From assembly GCA_001600355.1 (NCBI GenBank), contig BCJU01000002.1, forward strand, positions 2,728,001 to 2,792,000: a stretch of DNA of 64,000 nucleotides, written 5' to 3'. The notes under the pieces were generated by a model that was given only the letters and a program-made list of their open reading frames with translations, had not been told where the DNA came from and did no database searches. This stretch comes from Meira nashicola (Eukaryota; Basidiomycota; Exobasidiomycetes; Exobasidiales; Brachybasidiaceae). A program made the position numbers and the translations under genes. Of the stretch, positions 9,505 to 19,170 are shown piece by piece; positions within the stretch are counted from its first letter, which is position 1; each line of letters opens with the position of its first letter.

Positions 9505-11793
9505 ATGGATCTCAATATCCTCTTTGCTCCTCAAGTGGGCCAATTAAAGCAATGTTATGCAGATTTAGGATATTCACCACAACGATTACAAGAAGCATTA
9601 CGAACGGCAATCGATCAAGAAGTGACAAAGACGCTGGAAGAAGTGGAAGATGCAAAAAGTAAAGTGGATGAATTAATGAAAAGATGTGATGCCTATCAAA
9701 ACGTATTAGCGGCAGATGGTGTCACAAACAAAGCCATGCAAACAGATGAAGCACGTTTCAATCAAGGTACATTTATGTCTCGCATAGAAGCATGGCAATC
9801 CGAATTAAAACGATTAGAAAGGCAATACATGTCAAGGCGAGCACATGTTGATCGATTGATTGAAACTTTAGAGGCTTATCGTGGTATCTTGGGCGATTTC
9901 GTTCCGATCATTGAAGGATCAACAAATGTCTCTCATTCCGAATGCTCCAACCTTGTTTCGCCAATTCCTTCATTACGAATCGTAGAAGAGTCTTTAGCCT
10001 CTTGTACGGATGAGCTACATCGCAGAACGGAAGTGTTGCAAGAAGATTTGAATGGTGTACTACAACTATGGTGCGATCTAGCATTATTGCCAAATACTGA
10101 CGATCACCTAGATGCATCTATTTTGCGACATTTGGGTGTAGTACCTCGATTAGTGGATGTAGGAGAAGGTTGTATGGATTTTTGCGGTGATTTCGACGAA
10201 GCTCAAGCATATGATCAAGAAGAAGACGGTATCCCGGAAACGCCATCACGTAAATCTGGCTCTCAACATCAATTATCTGGAAATCCTTCGCTAATGAAGC
10301 CGGGTGCTATATTACCTTCGCTTGATAATCTGACAAACGTACACCAAAGAAGACAAGAATTAGATTCAGAAAGGATACGAAGGACAGAATTATTACAAAC
10401 TCTTTATGATGAATTAATTCCGCTTTGGCAACGATTTGATGTTGCAGATGAAGATGTTGATGCATTCGTTCAAGCAAATTGTGGATGTACTTTAATCGTT
10501 TTGGAAGCGTATGAATCGGAATTGCAACAAATGCGTGAACTGAAATCGCAACATATGGCACTTTTCATTTCTAAAGTTCGACAAGATATTGCCGCTCTTT
10601 GGGATCAATTAATGATGACACCAGAAGAACGAAGGGATTCATTTGCACCATTCTTTTACGATCTTGCTGATTCAACATCAAGTGAAGAAAGTAGAGGGAA
10701 CAGTGCGGGCATTGAACCTTCTGATGAGCTTTTGGCTTTGCACGAAGAAAAAGTACACGATTTGCAGGATGAATTAGCAACAAGAGCAAAGCCTCTCGAA
10801 TTGGTACGACAATATCTACGTTTACTTGACGAAGCTAGAGAATTAGAAGAAAGTGCAAAGGATACCTCCAGATTGACAGGAAGAGGTGCACCCGGTCAAA
10901 AACGTGATCCAGGCAGATTGTTACGGGAAGAAAAGATGCGTAAACGAATCAAGATTCTAAAACCTAAAGTGGAAGAAGATTTAATGAAAACCATTCCGGC
11001 TTGGGAGGAAGAATCAGGACGACCATTTGTAGTGAATGGTGCACGCTTCCTTGATACGGTAGACATTCAACCTACTCAAAACAAAAAGCGACCGAGAGTG
11101 ATTTCAAATGCTCAATCTAGTTCAGCTGCTGCTCAAGCGGTAGCTGCCACACCTCAACAGAATCATTCTGTCAAAAGATCCCATATCGAAGGTAGTGCAC
11201 CTCGCTCCGTTTCCGTCAATTCTTCTGCTATTCGCAAAGGATCGGCGCAACACGGACCTCAACCTACACCTACGATGGCTAATGGAAAAGGCACAAGAAA
11301 TGTCACTGGGCCACCGTCTGGGTTACCCACACCTGCATCTGCATCTCAGAAAAGTAGAATCGCAAGCGTCGTATCTGGAAGCAACGCTAAAGTTCGGTCG
11401 GCAACAATTGCAGGAACTGTACAAAGCCAAGAAGCCTCTCGAATGAACGCAACAACGACGTCTAACTCTTCTGCATCTTTAGCAAGTCAAGCGACTGATG
11501 CAACAACACATATTCTCAAAGTTGCCGGAAATCGTATGAACAGTATGCAACCACCCCCTCTTCCCACACCCAAAAGTCAAGTTTCAAAGATTCGCAATGG
11601 ATCTGCAATGCCTGCAAAACGGCCATCTATGCTATTAGGCGAATCGTTTCGTTATGGCCCAAGACCGAGCAATGATTTCGTTAAACCTACCAGCACAGGA
11701 GCTGGCGCTTCGATAAAGATTGCCAATGACAGCATCGGACCGAATTGGGCAATTCTTGATGATGAAGACGAAGAGAACCTGCTAATGTTGTAA
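9505..11793 (+). CDS. ASE1: Anaphase spindle elongation protein, MAP65/PRC1 family
   Basis: Protein of 762 aa. Ase1/PRC1 dimers cross-link antiparallel microtubules at the spindle midzone and recruit kinesins in anaphase. The chain begins with the helical dimerisation region (LFAPQVGQLKQCYADLGY), runs through a rod (about residues 30-350) and reaches the spectrin-like microtubule-binding domain (about 350-520). That domain includes IAALWDQLMM and the diagnostic block RDPGRLLREEKMRKRI near residue 470. The last 240 residues are Ser/Thr/Pro/Arg-rich and disordered, as in other Ase1 tails that carry CDK sites and a nuclear localisation signal. The frame is open from a GTG at 9493, but an in-frame TGA sits just upstream and the first ATG is at 9505. 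Confidence 0.9.
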   Translation: MDLNILFAPQVGQLKQCYADLGYSPQRLQEALRTAIDQEVTKTLEEVEDAKSKVDELMKRCDAYQNVLAADGVTNKAMQTDEARFNQGTFMSRIEAWQSELKRLERQYMSRRAHVDRLIETLEAYRGILGDFVPIIEGSTNVSHSECSNLVSPIPSLRIVEESLASCTDELHRRTEVLQEDLNGVLQLWCDLALLPNTDDHLDASILRHLGVVPRLVDVGEGCMDFCGDFDEAQAYDQEEDGIPETPSRKSGSQHQLSGNPSLMKPGAILPSLDNLTNVHQRRQELDSERIRRTELLQTLYDELIPLWQRFDVADEDVDAFVQANCGCTLIVLEAYESELQQMRELKSQHMALFISKVRQDIAALWDQLMMTPEERRDSFAPFFYDLADSTSSEESRGNSAGIEPSDELLALHEEKVHDLQDELATRAKPLELVRQYLRLLDEARELEESAKDTSRLTGRGAPGQKRDPGRLLREEKMRKRIKILKPKVEEDLMKTIPAWEEESGRPFVVNGARFLDTVDIQPTQNKKRPRVISNAQSSSAAAQAVAATPQQNHSVKRSHIEGSAPRSVSVNSSAIRKGSAQHGPQPTPTMANGKGTRNVTGPPSGLPTPASASQKSRIASVVSGSNAKVRSATIAGTVQSQEASRMNATTTSNSSASLASQATDATTHILKVAGNRMNSMQPPPLPTPKSQVSKIRNGSAMPAKRPSMLLGESFRYGPRPSNDFVKPTSTGAGASIKIANDSIGPNWAILDDEDEENLLML

Positions 11794-11992
11794 AACGATT
11801 ACGCTCTTGCATCTGCCTGCTTCTCTTTCATTCGTGCAAACCTTTCCGCTAGCATTCTGTAATCTCGCCTTTTCTGTACTATAGTCAAAATATCTTCTCC
11901 TTACCTGTATAATGATTTTCTGGTGTTCTGAATGAATGGATGTTTAGTCTCGCTACGTGTGATGTTATGAATTTTTATTCGAATCGAAAAGA

Positions 11993-12688
11993 TCATATGA
12001 CCCGTCTGACTTCGAATTGTCTTTTAACAAAGTACACTTGGAATGAACAAGCTCCGATCAAAAGGAATGCTTGTATGACTGACCACCATTTTACGCGAGA
12101 AAATGTCGATTCGGCGGCTGCAAAAGGGGAAAGAAGAGAAAAAATATCACTTGTAAGTATTAACGTGATTTGATTAAAGTCTTTGCAATTTCACTCACTA
12201 TTCCTATGAACACGTTCTCGAATGACAAGATATTCCTGTTCATCTTTGATTGCCTGTAGACCGGCGGCAAGATCACGAATTTCTCTTTCGATCGGTAGCA
12301 TTTCACCATCATCGGGGACATAGATGATACCATGAACGTTGAAACTGACAGTTTTATCGGAAACATGGCTGAATTTGTTACTGAAACAATATCTGTATCT
12401 ACCTGAATGTGCTGCAGTTAAACTGTAGGTTCCTGTATCTTTTCTTTGTAGTTCAAATAAGATATCGTGATTAGGATCTGTTAGGATCACGTCCACATCC
12501 AAATTACCACCACCTCCTACTTGATAAGTTAATGTCATTTGATCTCCCGGATTAAGATCTTCAAAGAAACATTCTTCTCCACTTGGTGCTAATTCGATCA
12601 TATGTGCTTGTGTCGAGCCTGCCAGCAGACTTAAAAGGATGCATGCTATTGAAAAGATGATAATTCGCATCATTGTTGCTGATGCCAT
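11993..12688 (-). CDS. EMP24: p24 family COPII cargo receptor
   Basis: Two exons, 12199-12688 and 11993-12117, with an 81-bp intron (GTGAGT ... TTTTGCAG). The spliced product is 204 aa. p24 proteins cycle between ER and Golgi and load cargo, including GPI-anchored proteins, into COPII vesicles. Visible parts are a signal peptide (about 1-28), a GOLD domain with the conserved Cys pair (ECFFEDL and YRYCFSN), a coiled-coil stalk (about 130-160), one membrane helix in exon 2 (SVIQAFLLIGACSFQVYFV) and a short cytosolic tail KRQFEVRRVI. Without splicing the frame stops right after the donor and would lack the anchor. The junction restores the family motif HRNTAEST, so the splice call is firm. It belongs to the p24-beta (Emp24) type. 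Confidence 0.92.
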
Positions 12689-12783
12689 CGCTATGAGTCT
12701 TTTGGATGATGTTGAGGAGAGAAAGTAGAGTGTGCCTCGCGTGTGACAGCGTGCAGTGCATGCGTTCGTGCATTGTAGAATAG

Positions 12784-12792
12784 AATACGCAC
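12784..12792 (+). promoter_or_regulatory. AATACGCAC element upstream of EMP24
   Basis: This nonamer lies about 96 bp upstream of the EMP24 ATG (on the opposite strand). Identical copies are at 30978-30986 and 36882-36890, each 110-190 bp from a start codon. I noticed no copy inside coding sequence. Function is unknown. Confidence 0.3.
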
Positions 12793-12977
12793 TTGCGCCA
12801 TTTTAGAGGGAGGCTAATTTTAGGGTTTTATTCGCGCTATCCTCAGGCTATACACGTGATGAAAAATGCTGTTATTGATGACTGCCATTACAGAAGTACA
12901 AAAAAAAAAAGAATGATGAGAAAGAGGCTGAAAAGAAATAGAAATAAAAATATTTACAATCTCGTAAAGTCATCAGT

Positions 12978-13681
12978 TCAAATCGTTTGCTTGAGTGGCA
13001 AGTTGCGGAACAAATCAGGATATTGAACGAGAATATCTTGAAGTGGCATCCATTCCGTTTGTGCTGCACAAGGATATTGCACGGGATTGGACGTTTGAGC
13101 AAATGCCATTGGAGGCATAGGTATATTATCATAATGATCTCTACCATCAGATTGATAATTCCGTTGTTGAAAAGGTGCATAGGTTGTGTATTCGCTAGTG
13201 TTGGCTTGAATGTATGCATGTGGTACACCCATACTTCCCCATTGCGATGGAACGGTTACAGTTGGAGGTGATTCTGCATCGTATGGTTCTTCATCTTGCA
13301 CTTCTTCCAACTTTTGATCTTCAGGTGGACTTTCCGGTGTTTCAAATGTCATTCTTACACTCGTCACTGTCCATACACCACGAACGGCATGATCCGGAAC
13401 GCGTTCAAAATTTGGCATTGCACTCAAGATATGACGAACCGTACCCTATTCGTTCACGGAATTTATGAGTCAATTGTCTGTGAAAAGAAATTTCAAATCG
13501 AAATCCAAAAAATTCAATTACTCACCTTCCAATCGCTCTTTCTTTCACATAATGAAGGCTCCTTTTCCTCCAAAACGGCATACAACTCTTTCAACGGAAG
13601 CATCTTTTCCGGTGCTTCAAGAAGTGCTTCTAAGATTAATTGCTTAAAACCTACACATTGGTAGGGAATTTTTGAGCTCAT
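12978..13681 (-). CDS. Compact forkhead-like winged-helix protein
   Basis: Two exons, 13526-13681 and 12978-13445, joined over an 80-bp intron (GTGAGT ... CGAATAG, phase 0), giving 207 aa. Residues about 12-80 align by eye with a forkhead domain. Helix 1 is FKQLILEALLEAPEKMLPL, helix 2 is ELYAVLEEKEP, the recognition helix DWKGTVRHILS corresponds to the usual WxNSVRHNLS, and GVWTV stands for the wing-2 core. The Arg-His pair of the recognition helix is kept, but the following Asn is Ile. The intron splits the recognition helix right after DWK, and an alternative acceptor at CACAG would give an in-frame stop. The rest (about 85-207) is acidic, then Gln/Pro/Tyr-rich and disordered. It is a candidate transcription factor; the homology call is mine and has not been searched. 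Confidence 0.72.
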
Positions 13682-14572
13682 TCTGTGAGAACAAACAAAA
13701 GAAAGAAAGGGAAAGATTGAATGTGATGATGGCAACGAAAGGGAAAAACTTGTTCTGAATAGAGCTGTATTTATGAAATTAATCTGTTTCTTTCTCTTTC
13801 CGTTTTACCGTCTTTCAAATTTGAATTTTGTATCATTGTTGCACAGCCATTTAGTTCGGAACAGACAAAAATGTGCTGCTGTACATGATAGCCGCGATAA
13901 AAAGAGTCTTTTTTTTCACTCGTGGCCCCGAGAAATTGAATTTGTACAGTCTTTCTCTTTTGTTTTTTCTCTTGGCTTTGCACAGGTTTTAAACGATCAA
14001 CACATTGCAGTGAAAAGTTATCACACAGCTACTTGAAGGCGGATAAACGTTTTTAAAGTTTGAGAAAGAGTCTTATAACGACCAATGCTTCAGCGATCAA
14101 AGTCATATTACACGTAACTGTGAGAATGTTTTACTATCATATGGATCTTATCATAGTACATTAAGGTGGCTTACGGTTCCTCTCGGAGCGTGCTTGCGCA
14201 ACGTTACACTTGCGATCAAATCCAGCCCTGCGCTGCGCAGCTCTTAAGGAGAAGAGAAGCAGTGTTAATTGAAAATTGAGCCGGCGCTATTGCTGCACAG
14301 CGCGACTTTAATTATGTGTTTTCAGTAAAACCCCGACACCGGCGCCTTTTTTGGTGATAATATGCATGTCTCATGCACGGACTTATGTAATAAAGCATAA
14401 TCTTCCTCTACTTACATACAAAACAAAGTTGACTTTTGATTACACTGCCATCATCTCCTGTAAATTATTGGCGTTTGCTGGCATGAAAAAGTAAATCAAA
14501 TTCTCAAAACAGCTACAACACGATTCGATCTGCTGGTATAAGGGTGCGTATGAGTTGGTTACAGGTGGCGAT
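13682..14572. other. Divergent intergenic region, 891 bp
   Basis: This stretch separates the forkhead-like gene (-) from the mitochondrial J-protein gene (+). I see no convincing reading frame, tRNA or other RNA gene. It contains a GC-rich island near 14200-14350 within AT-rich sequence, with a direct repeat CCGGCGC at 14281-14287 and 14339-14345. A 12-codon reading frame at 14550-14585 overlaps the downstream start codon. Promoter function for both neighbours is assumed. Confidence 0.4.
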
Positions 14573-15706
14573 ATGCGGCGTATGATGGCGATGAGAAGGG
14601 GAGTAAGGTGTAAGGCTAGCAAAGATACACAATGGCTTATTACACCTTCAAGGTATTATAGAGGCTATGCAAGTGTATCCCCGTCGTCATCACCATCATC
14701 AAATTCAGATAATCCGTTCCCTTTACCATTTTCAAATGCAACACCTTATGACATTTTTCATTTACCACGGGATTGTACTTCCGCTCAAATCAAGTCACGC
14801 TATTATGATTTGGTAAAAATTTATCATCCAGACAAAGTAATGGCAAGTGGAATGAACGAAAGCAAAGAGGAAACTGAATCTTCATCATCGTCATCCTCAA
14901 ATCCCTCTTCCACTTCTACTACCCTAACTCCACAAGAGGCTCATGATAACTTTAAGCGGATACGAGAAGCATATACCCTACTTAGTAGTGAAACGAAAAG
15001 AAGAATGTACGATAATAGCGGTTATGGATGGAATGCAAGCGATGGAGGATCTTCTACAAATCATTCAATGGACGGATTTCAAGGTCCTGTTTGGAAAGGT
15101 GGATTTCCACGTAATGCGGCAGAATGGGCAGCTTATGATGCTTGGTCAGCTTCTTTGAAAAGAGGTGCTCCTGGTTCAATGAATCGACAAGGATGGCAAT
15201 TTAGAGGTCAAGCAGGCAATGGATTTGGCGGTCATGATCGTTTTGGCTGGCAGCATTATGCCGGCAATCGAAATAATCCAGGCGCCAATTGGTTTTACGG
15301 ATACGGTCATGCCCAATCCTTTTCTGCTACCAATAAGCCACGTTATACGAGCAATTTACGTTTTATTGCCAGCTTATCTAGCTTAACAGCCGTTTTAGCT
15401 ATATTTCAATATGCTAGGTTACAACAAGAACGTCAATTGATCGGTGGAATGGAAGATCGAAGACATCAAAGTGCAGTTCAAAGTTTAACGGAAGCACGTA
15501 AATTCGCAAGAAGTGAATATGGCAGAACAAGAATGGAAGAGATGCGAAAAAGGGCTCGTGAAATGCCTGAAACAAGTAACAATGGACTCTTATTAATCGA
15601 AGACGGAAATAGATCAGAAAATTGGGAGGGTATTGTTGGAAGGGGAGGACCAAGCGGTAAAAGTGCATATGAGGAACGAATGCGAAGATTGGAAGTCGAT
15701 GAATGA
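14573..15706 (+). CDS. Mitochondrial J-domain (DnaJ-like) protein
   Basis: Protein of 377 aa. The frame is open from a TTG at 14555, but the first ATG is at 14573. The first 35 residues (MRRMMAMRRGVRCKASK...) are basic, with no acidic residue before Asp18, as in a mitochondrial presequence. A J-domain runs from about residue 57 to 150 with the Hsp70-stimulating HPD at 85-87 (KIYHPDKV). A Ser-rich loop of about 30 residues is inserted between helices II and III. A Gly/Trp/Asn-rich region follows, then one predicted membrane helix at about 264-281 (FIASLSSLTAVLAIFQYA). It is probably an inner-membrane J-protein that partners mitochondrial Hsp70. The specific orthologue is not clear to me. Confidence 0.8.
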   Translation: MRRMMAMRRGVRCKASKDTQWLITPSRYYRGYASVSPSSSPSSNSDNPFPLPFSNATPYDIFHLPRDCTSAQIKSRYYDLVKIYHPDKVMASGMNESKEETESSSSSSSNPSSTSTTLTPQEAHDNFKRIREAYTLLSSETKRRMYDNSGYGWNASDGGSSTNHSMDGFQGPVWKGGFPRNAAEWAAYDAWSASLKRGAPGSMNRQGWQFRGQAGNGFGGHDRFGWQHYAGNRNNPGANWFYGYGHAQSFSATNKPRYTSNLRFIASLSSLTAVLAIFQYARLQQERQLIGGMEDRRHQSAVQSLTEARKFARSEYGRTRMEEMRKRAREMPETSNNGLLLIEDGNRSENWEGIVGRGGPSGKSAYEERMRRLEVDE

Positions 15707-16022
15707 GAAACTTTGTAGAGTATTGCTCACCATTCGCATGAAATCGCATTAATTAGTTTTTTCGACAGAGATTTTCCGCCGCTCCGAGCAAAAATGCGCA
15801 GCAGGACGGGTAGATATTGAAAAACCAATTATCCGCCCGCCGCGCTTTTCCACTGAGAAAAACCATTTTCACTTTACACTTCCCTCCGAATCACATTGTT
15901 GAACGAGAATCTTGTTTTGAACGCTCGGATATGAGAAAATGAAATCAGGTACGTACTGTAAATGTTTATTAAAATCTTTCCTTCTACCATTCATCTTTAA
16001 CCTTTTTTCCATTCTCATAACC
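15707..16022. other. Intergenic region and probable 5' leader of the seven-helix protein
   Basis: This 316-bp region includes an ATG at 15939 that is in frame with the next gene and followed at once by a GTACGT donor-like site (15949). A 5'-UTR intron or an extended N-terminus is therefore possible. No other gene is visible. Confidence 0.35.
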
Positions 16023-17672
16023 ATGGATAGAAGGCAACCTTCCTTCGGGCCTACCCCATCAGCCGGATTTGCACAGCAGAATTTGATCGTAGCCACACCA
16101 ATACCCATACAACCTATTTATAGACGTTGGGATGATGATTGCAAATCATGCGATACAGTAACAGTTTGGTCAACGTATTATGTCAACGAGCAAGGACAAA
16201 GTACAACTTGTACGACGACCGAATACGATACTACAACATTAACAAATCAACCACAAACACTTGTTCCCACTCAAACTTATATCACTCAATATCAAACTCT
16301 CACAAGCACCCTCTATTCATCTGCCACACCTTCACCAACAAGTACACCTCCAATCATAGGCGCACAATCCGTCTTAGTTCAAGGTCAAAGTTGCGATTGT
16401 GAAAAAGCATGGCTACGATTTCTGTTAGGAGGCGTTCCACATGGAGTTGGTGAAGTGATTGCATGTATTGCTTTCTTTTTACCTTTTGTAATCTTTTTCC
16501 TTCTTTGTGCAGCACGTTTGGCAAAATATTCTTATATACGTGAAATCTTTTTCATCTTATTGCCTTTTCTAATCTTTTTGGCATTCATGGTAGCATTCTT
16601 ACCTACACGAGCATACGCATCAACGCATGATTCAACAAATCATATTCTTGCTCAACACGTCATGCTAGCCCTTGCAATCCCGATTTTGTTCGATGTAGCT
16701 CTTCAGGTATACTCTTTATTGAGGAAAAGAGCAGCACTTTCCGGATGGATCGATGCTACCTCTATTTTTTTGCGTGTTGTAAATGCGGCAGCTTTGATTT
16801 TATATGCTGTTGCAGCTGCCAACTATGTTCAATTCGTAAAAGGCTGGGAAGAAGGAACACAGACATGTGCAAGTGCGTTGCTCAATCAAGTCTCAACTTT
16901 GAACATCGTTGCCGATTTTATGGAATTGGCTGTTCTCGTGCTCGGCTTTGTCTTGTAAGTTGGGCGACTCAGAAAGATGTATTTACAATTCAGTATACTA
17001 ACTCCTTCCCGTTCCGTTCACAGCCTCTTTTGGGCGTTTTGGAGACTACGAATGAACAAAGCCGTTTTATTCATCCAAGCGCATATTTTTTTGCTCTTCC
17101 TCATCTTTTTCCTTTGGCGAACGGCTCACGATATCAGTGCAGAACAATTATGGTCAAAGCGATCGGATCGAGAATGTGGACCTCTATGCGGATCAGGAAC
17201 TTGGAATAAAAGAACGGATGTGAATACGATTGAAATTGCTGCAGGAGCAAATGTTTGTACGGTTTCCACAAATGGAATTTTTTATTTCTTTCATTTTCCA
17301 TGGTCAACCGTTCAAGCAATTTCCCATGGAGGTTTAAATGGTCAAGCGGCTTTTTGGCTTTTGGCAATCTTACCAATCTTTTTAGCAGCTTTATTGTTGA
17401 TGATGGTCAATTTGCTCGTTTATACTTCTGCCGAACCTGATATCTTAGCGCAACCGGATAGCGCTCGTTATAAACTTTGCTATAATGAAGATACTCAAAA
17501 GATGGAATTCGTACGCTTGGACAATGTTGGCGGTCCAACTTTACCTGATGGACAGCCTCTTTACGAAATTGTTCGTGGAAATGATGGTGAAGGATGGGAA
17601 ATACGTGAAGCAAAAACAGCTACAGTTTTGCCTGCTTGGGAGAATGTTACAGTCAGGCCATGGTACAAATGA
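16023..17672 (+). CDS. Seven-helix membrane protein with Ser/Thr-rich N-terminal domain
   Basis: Exons 16023-16954 and 17024-17672 are joined across a 69-bp intron with donor GTAAGT, a perfect TACTAAC branch site (16996-17002) and acceptor CACAG. The product is 526 aa. Residues 1-125 form a Thr/Ser/Gln-rich segment with a CKSC motif, probably exposed and O-glycosylated. Then come seven hydrophobic helices at about 141-163, 173-193, 212-233, 249-270, 293-316, 322-345 and 418-442. The loop between helices 6 and 7 is long and has Cys residues (CGPLCGSG). The tail is about 85 residues. The helix count and N-out topology resemble a G-protein-coupled receptor, but I see no family signature. An in-frame ATG at 15939 would add 28 residues; 16023 has the better context (AACCATGG). 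Confidence 0.75.
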
Positions 17673-17806
17673 TGAATGTTTGGAAGTCTCTTTTCGTTTT
17701 CGATTTAATCTTACTCTTCAACGGTTCATATATCCCCTTTCATGCTGTATAATGAATAACAATGACATTGAATCTATCGTAACGAAGTCTTACAAAGTAC
17801 ATTGTA

Positions 17807-18856
17807 TCATTGTTGCTTCTTTTTGTTTTTGCGCTTCTTCGAGCTGGATCCATCGACCGATGAAACAGCATTAGAAGCATTATTGTCCGAACCTTGTAAT
17901 TCTGAATGGATTGCACCTCCACCGCTACTTGGAACAACTTTGGCTACAATCCCTCTTACTAGGTTGAAGGACCATGTGTTTGAGAATGATGGTTTTGGAT
18001 TAGACGATAGATCAAGCGGAGTCCATTCTTTTGAGACAGGATCCATGATTAGCACCTCTGATTCCCGAGTGACCAAAGCGTCAGCATAACGTCTTGTACT
18101 TCCGTATTCAAGAGCTGAATTGTTATTTGCTGAAGTACCTGCTGCGATAGCTTTTCGTACTGCTTTTTCATCATTATCCCAATATGCCGTTTCATCCTCT
18201 TCAGGCTTACGAGGTGTGATTTCAGGAATATCTAGTCCGCTCAACGGTACACGAACCTTCTTTTCTCCTGGCACGATAACGTTCTTATTTTGAGAATTGT
18301 CACCCGTCTTCAAACCATCTTCAATAGATCGAAATCGCGGTCCCCAAGCAAGCACTTTGGCTGTTGTGATTAAGCTCTTGAGACGTTCTTGATCACGTTT
18401 ATAATTTATTGTTTTGATCACCAATTCGATCGTAGATGTGATGAGAACTAAGAAAACCAAAACAGAGATAAGCCCTGGTCTGTATCGTGCATAGAAGTAG
18501 CCAGATCCACGCCATTTTGGAAATCCATTTGTCAAAAAATGATCATATCGATCTCTCCTATGATCACGTAAGATTTTGTTAATCACACCTAAACGTTCAA
18601 ATCTACGTGCTGCTGCAGGATTACTTGCATGTTTGTCAGGATGTAATTCCATACTTCTTGCACGATATGCTTTACGTATATCCTTTGCAGATGCAGATCT
18701 TGTCAAATTGAAAAATGAATAAAAATTTGTACCTTCACCTTCATCCTTTTCCAATGCTGCTTGTAATTCAAATATTTCATAATCATCTTTATCCCATTGC
18801 GCTCTAACCAACAAGACTGCTGCAAATAAAATGAATAAGATACTGAAAAGTCGCAT
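17807..18856 (-). CDS. ER membrane J-protein (Erj5-like)
   Basis: Protein of 349 aa. A TTG-initiated extension exists, but the ATG at 18856 begins a clear signal peptide (MRLFSILFILFAAVLLVRAQ). The J-domain follows at about residues 43-105 with HPD at 72-74 (ELHPDKHAS). A membrane helix lies at about 133-155 (GLISVLVFLVLITSTIELVI), then a roughly 190-residue region ending in Lys-rich sequence. The last four residues, KKQQ, fit the KKXX dilysine ER-retrieval signal, so the J-domain should be lumenal, next to BiP/Kar2, and the tail cytosolic. This layout matches yeast Erj5 and animal DNAJC1. It converges on the seven-helix gene with a gap of about 134 bp. Confidence 0.82.
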   Translation of the reverse strand: MRLFSILFILFAAVLLVRAQWDKDDYEIFELQAALEKDEGEGTNFYSFFNLTRSASAKDIRKAYRARSMELHPDKHASNPAAARRFERLGVINKILRDHRRDRYDHFLTNGFPKWRGSGYFYARYRPGLISVLVFLVLITSTIELVIKTINYKRDQERLKSLITTAKVLAWGPRFRSIEDGLKTGDNSQNKNVIVPGEKKVRVPLSGLDIPEITPRKPEEDETAYWDNDEKAVRKAIAAGTSANNNSALEYGSTRRYADALVTRESEVLIMDPVSKEWTPLDLSSNPKPSFSNTWSFNLVRGIVAKVVPSSGGGAIHSELQGSDNNASNAVSSVDGSSSKKRKNKKKQQ

Positions 18857-19170
18857 CTTGACCAATTGTAAGGATGGCGGAGTTGATAGGTGAGAAGGTA
18901 GAAAGAACTGCAATGCATGCACAAATCTTAATTCTTCCAATCTTGCTGTACGTACGCGCCCTGCAGCCCAACGCCCTCTTCTTTTGTGTTGGTCTGCAAC
19001 AGAAACGGAGAGTGAAGATGGTCCAAGATTTAGCGCCCCCGCCTCTAACCACAGTTGTTTAGCGGAGGAGCAATCTTAGCTCTACACGTGCTTTTTTTTT
19101 TTTTGAAATTTTAGAAGATGCGAACATATTCTCCACACTTGCTCTTCTTCCTTTACTACTATTGGCAACG
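18857..19170. promoter_or_regulatory. Shared divergent promoter of the ER J-protein and CMS1
   Basis: This 314-bp region between two divergent starts carries a CACGTG E-box at 19085-19090, followed by a run of about 14 T. No gene is visible in it. Confidence 0.35.

Noticed and set aside
9353..9547. 64-codon frame upstream of ASE1
   Set aside because: It begins at a TTG, has no coding character and overlaps the ASE1 start in another frame; it is leader sequence.
11940..12173. Plus-strand 77-codon frame between ASE1 and EMP24
   Set aside because: It overlaps the second exon of EMP24 on the other strand, which is strongly supported.
12191..12688. Apparent 165-residue, anchor-less p24 protein
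   Set aside because: The stop lies inside an intron; splicing at GTGAGT restores the conserved AEST motif, membrane helix and tail.
13296..13664. Plus-strand frame over the forkhead-like gene
   Set aside because: It is antisense to two exons and an intron with good splice sites and shows no protein-like composition.
14281..14345. CCGGCGC direct repeat as a functional site
   Set aside because: Two 7-bp copies in a GC-rich island are too little evidence beyond chance; noted only as content of the region.
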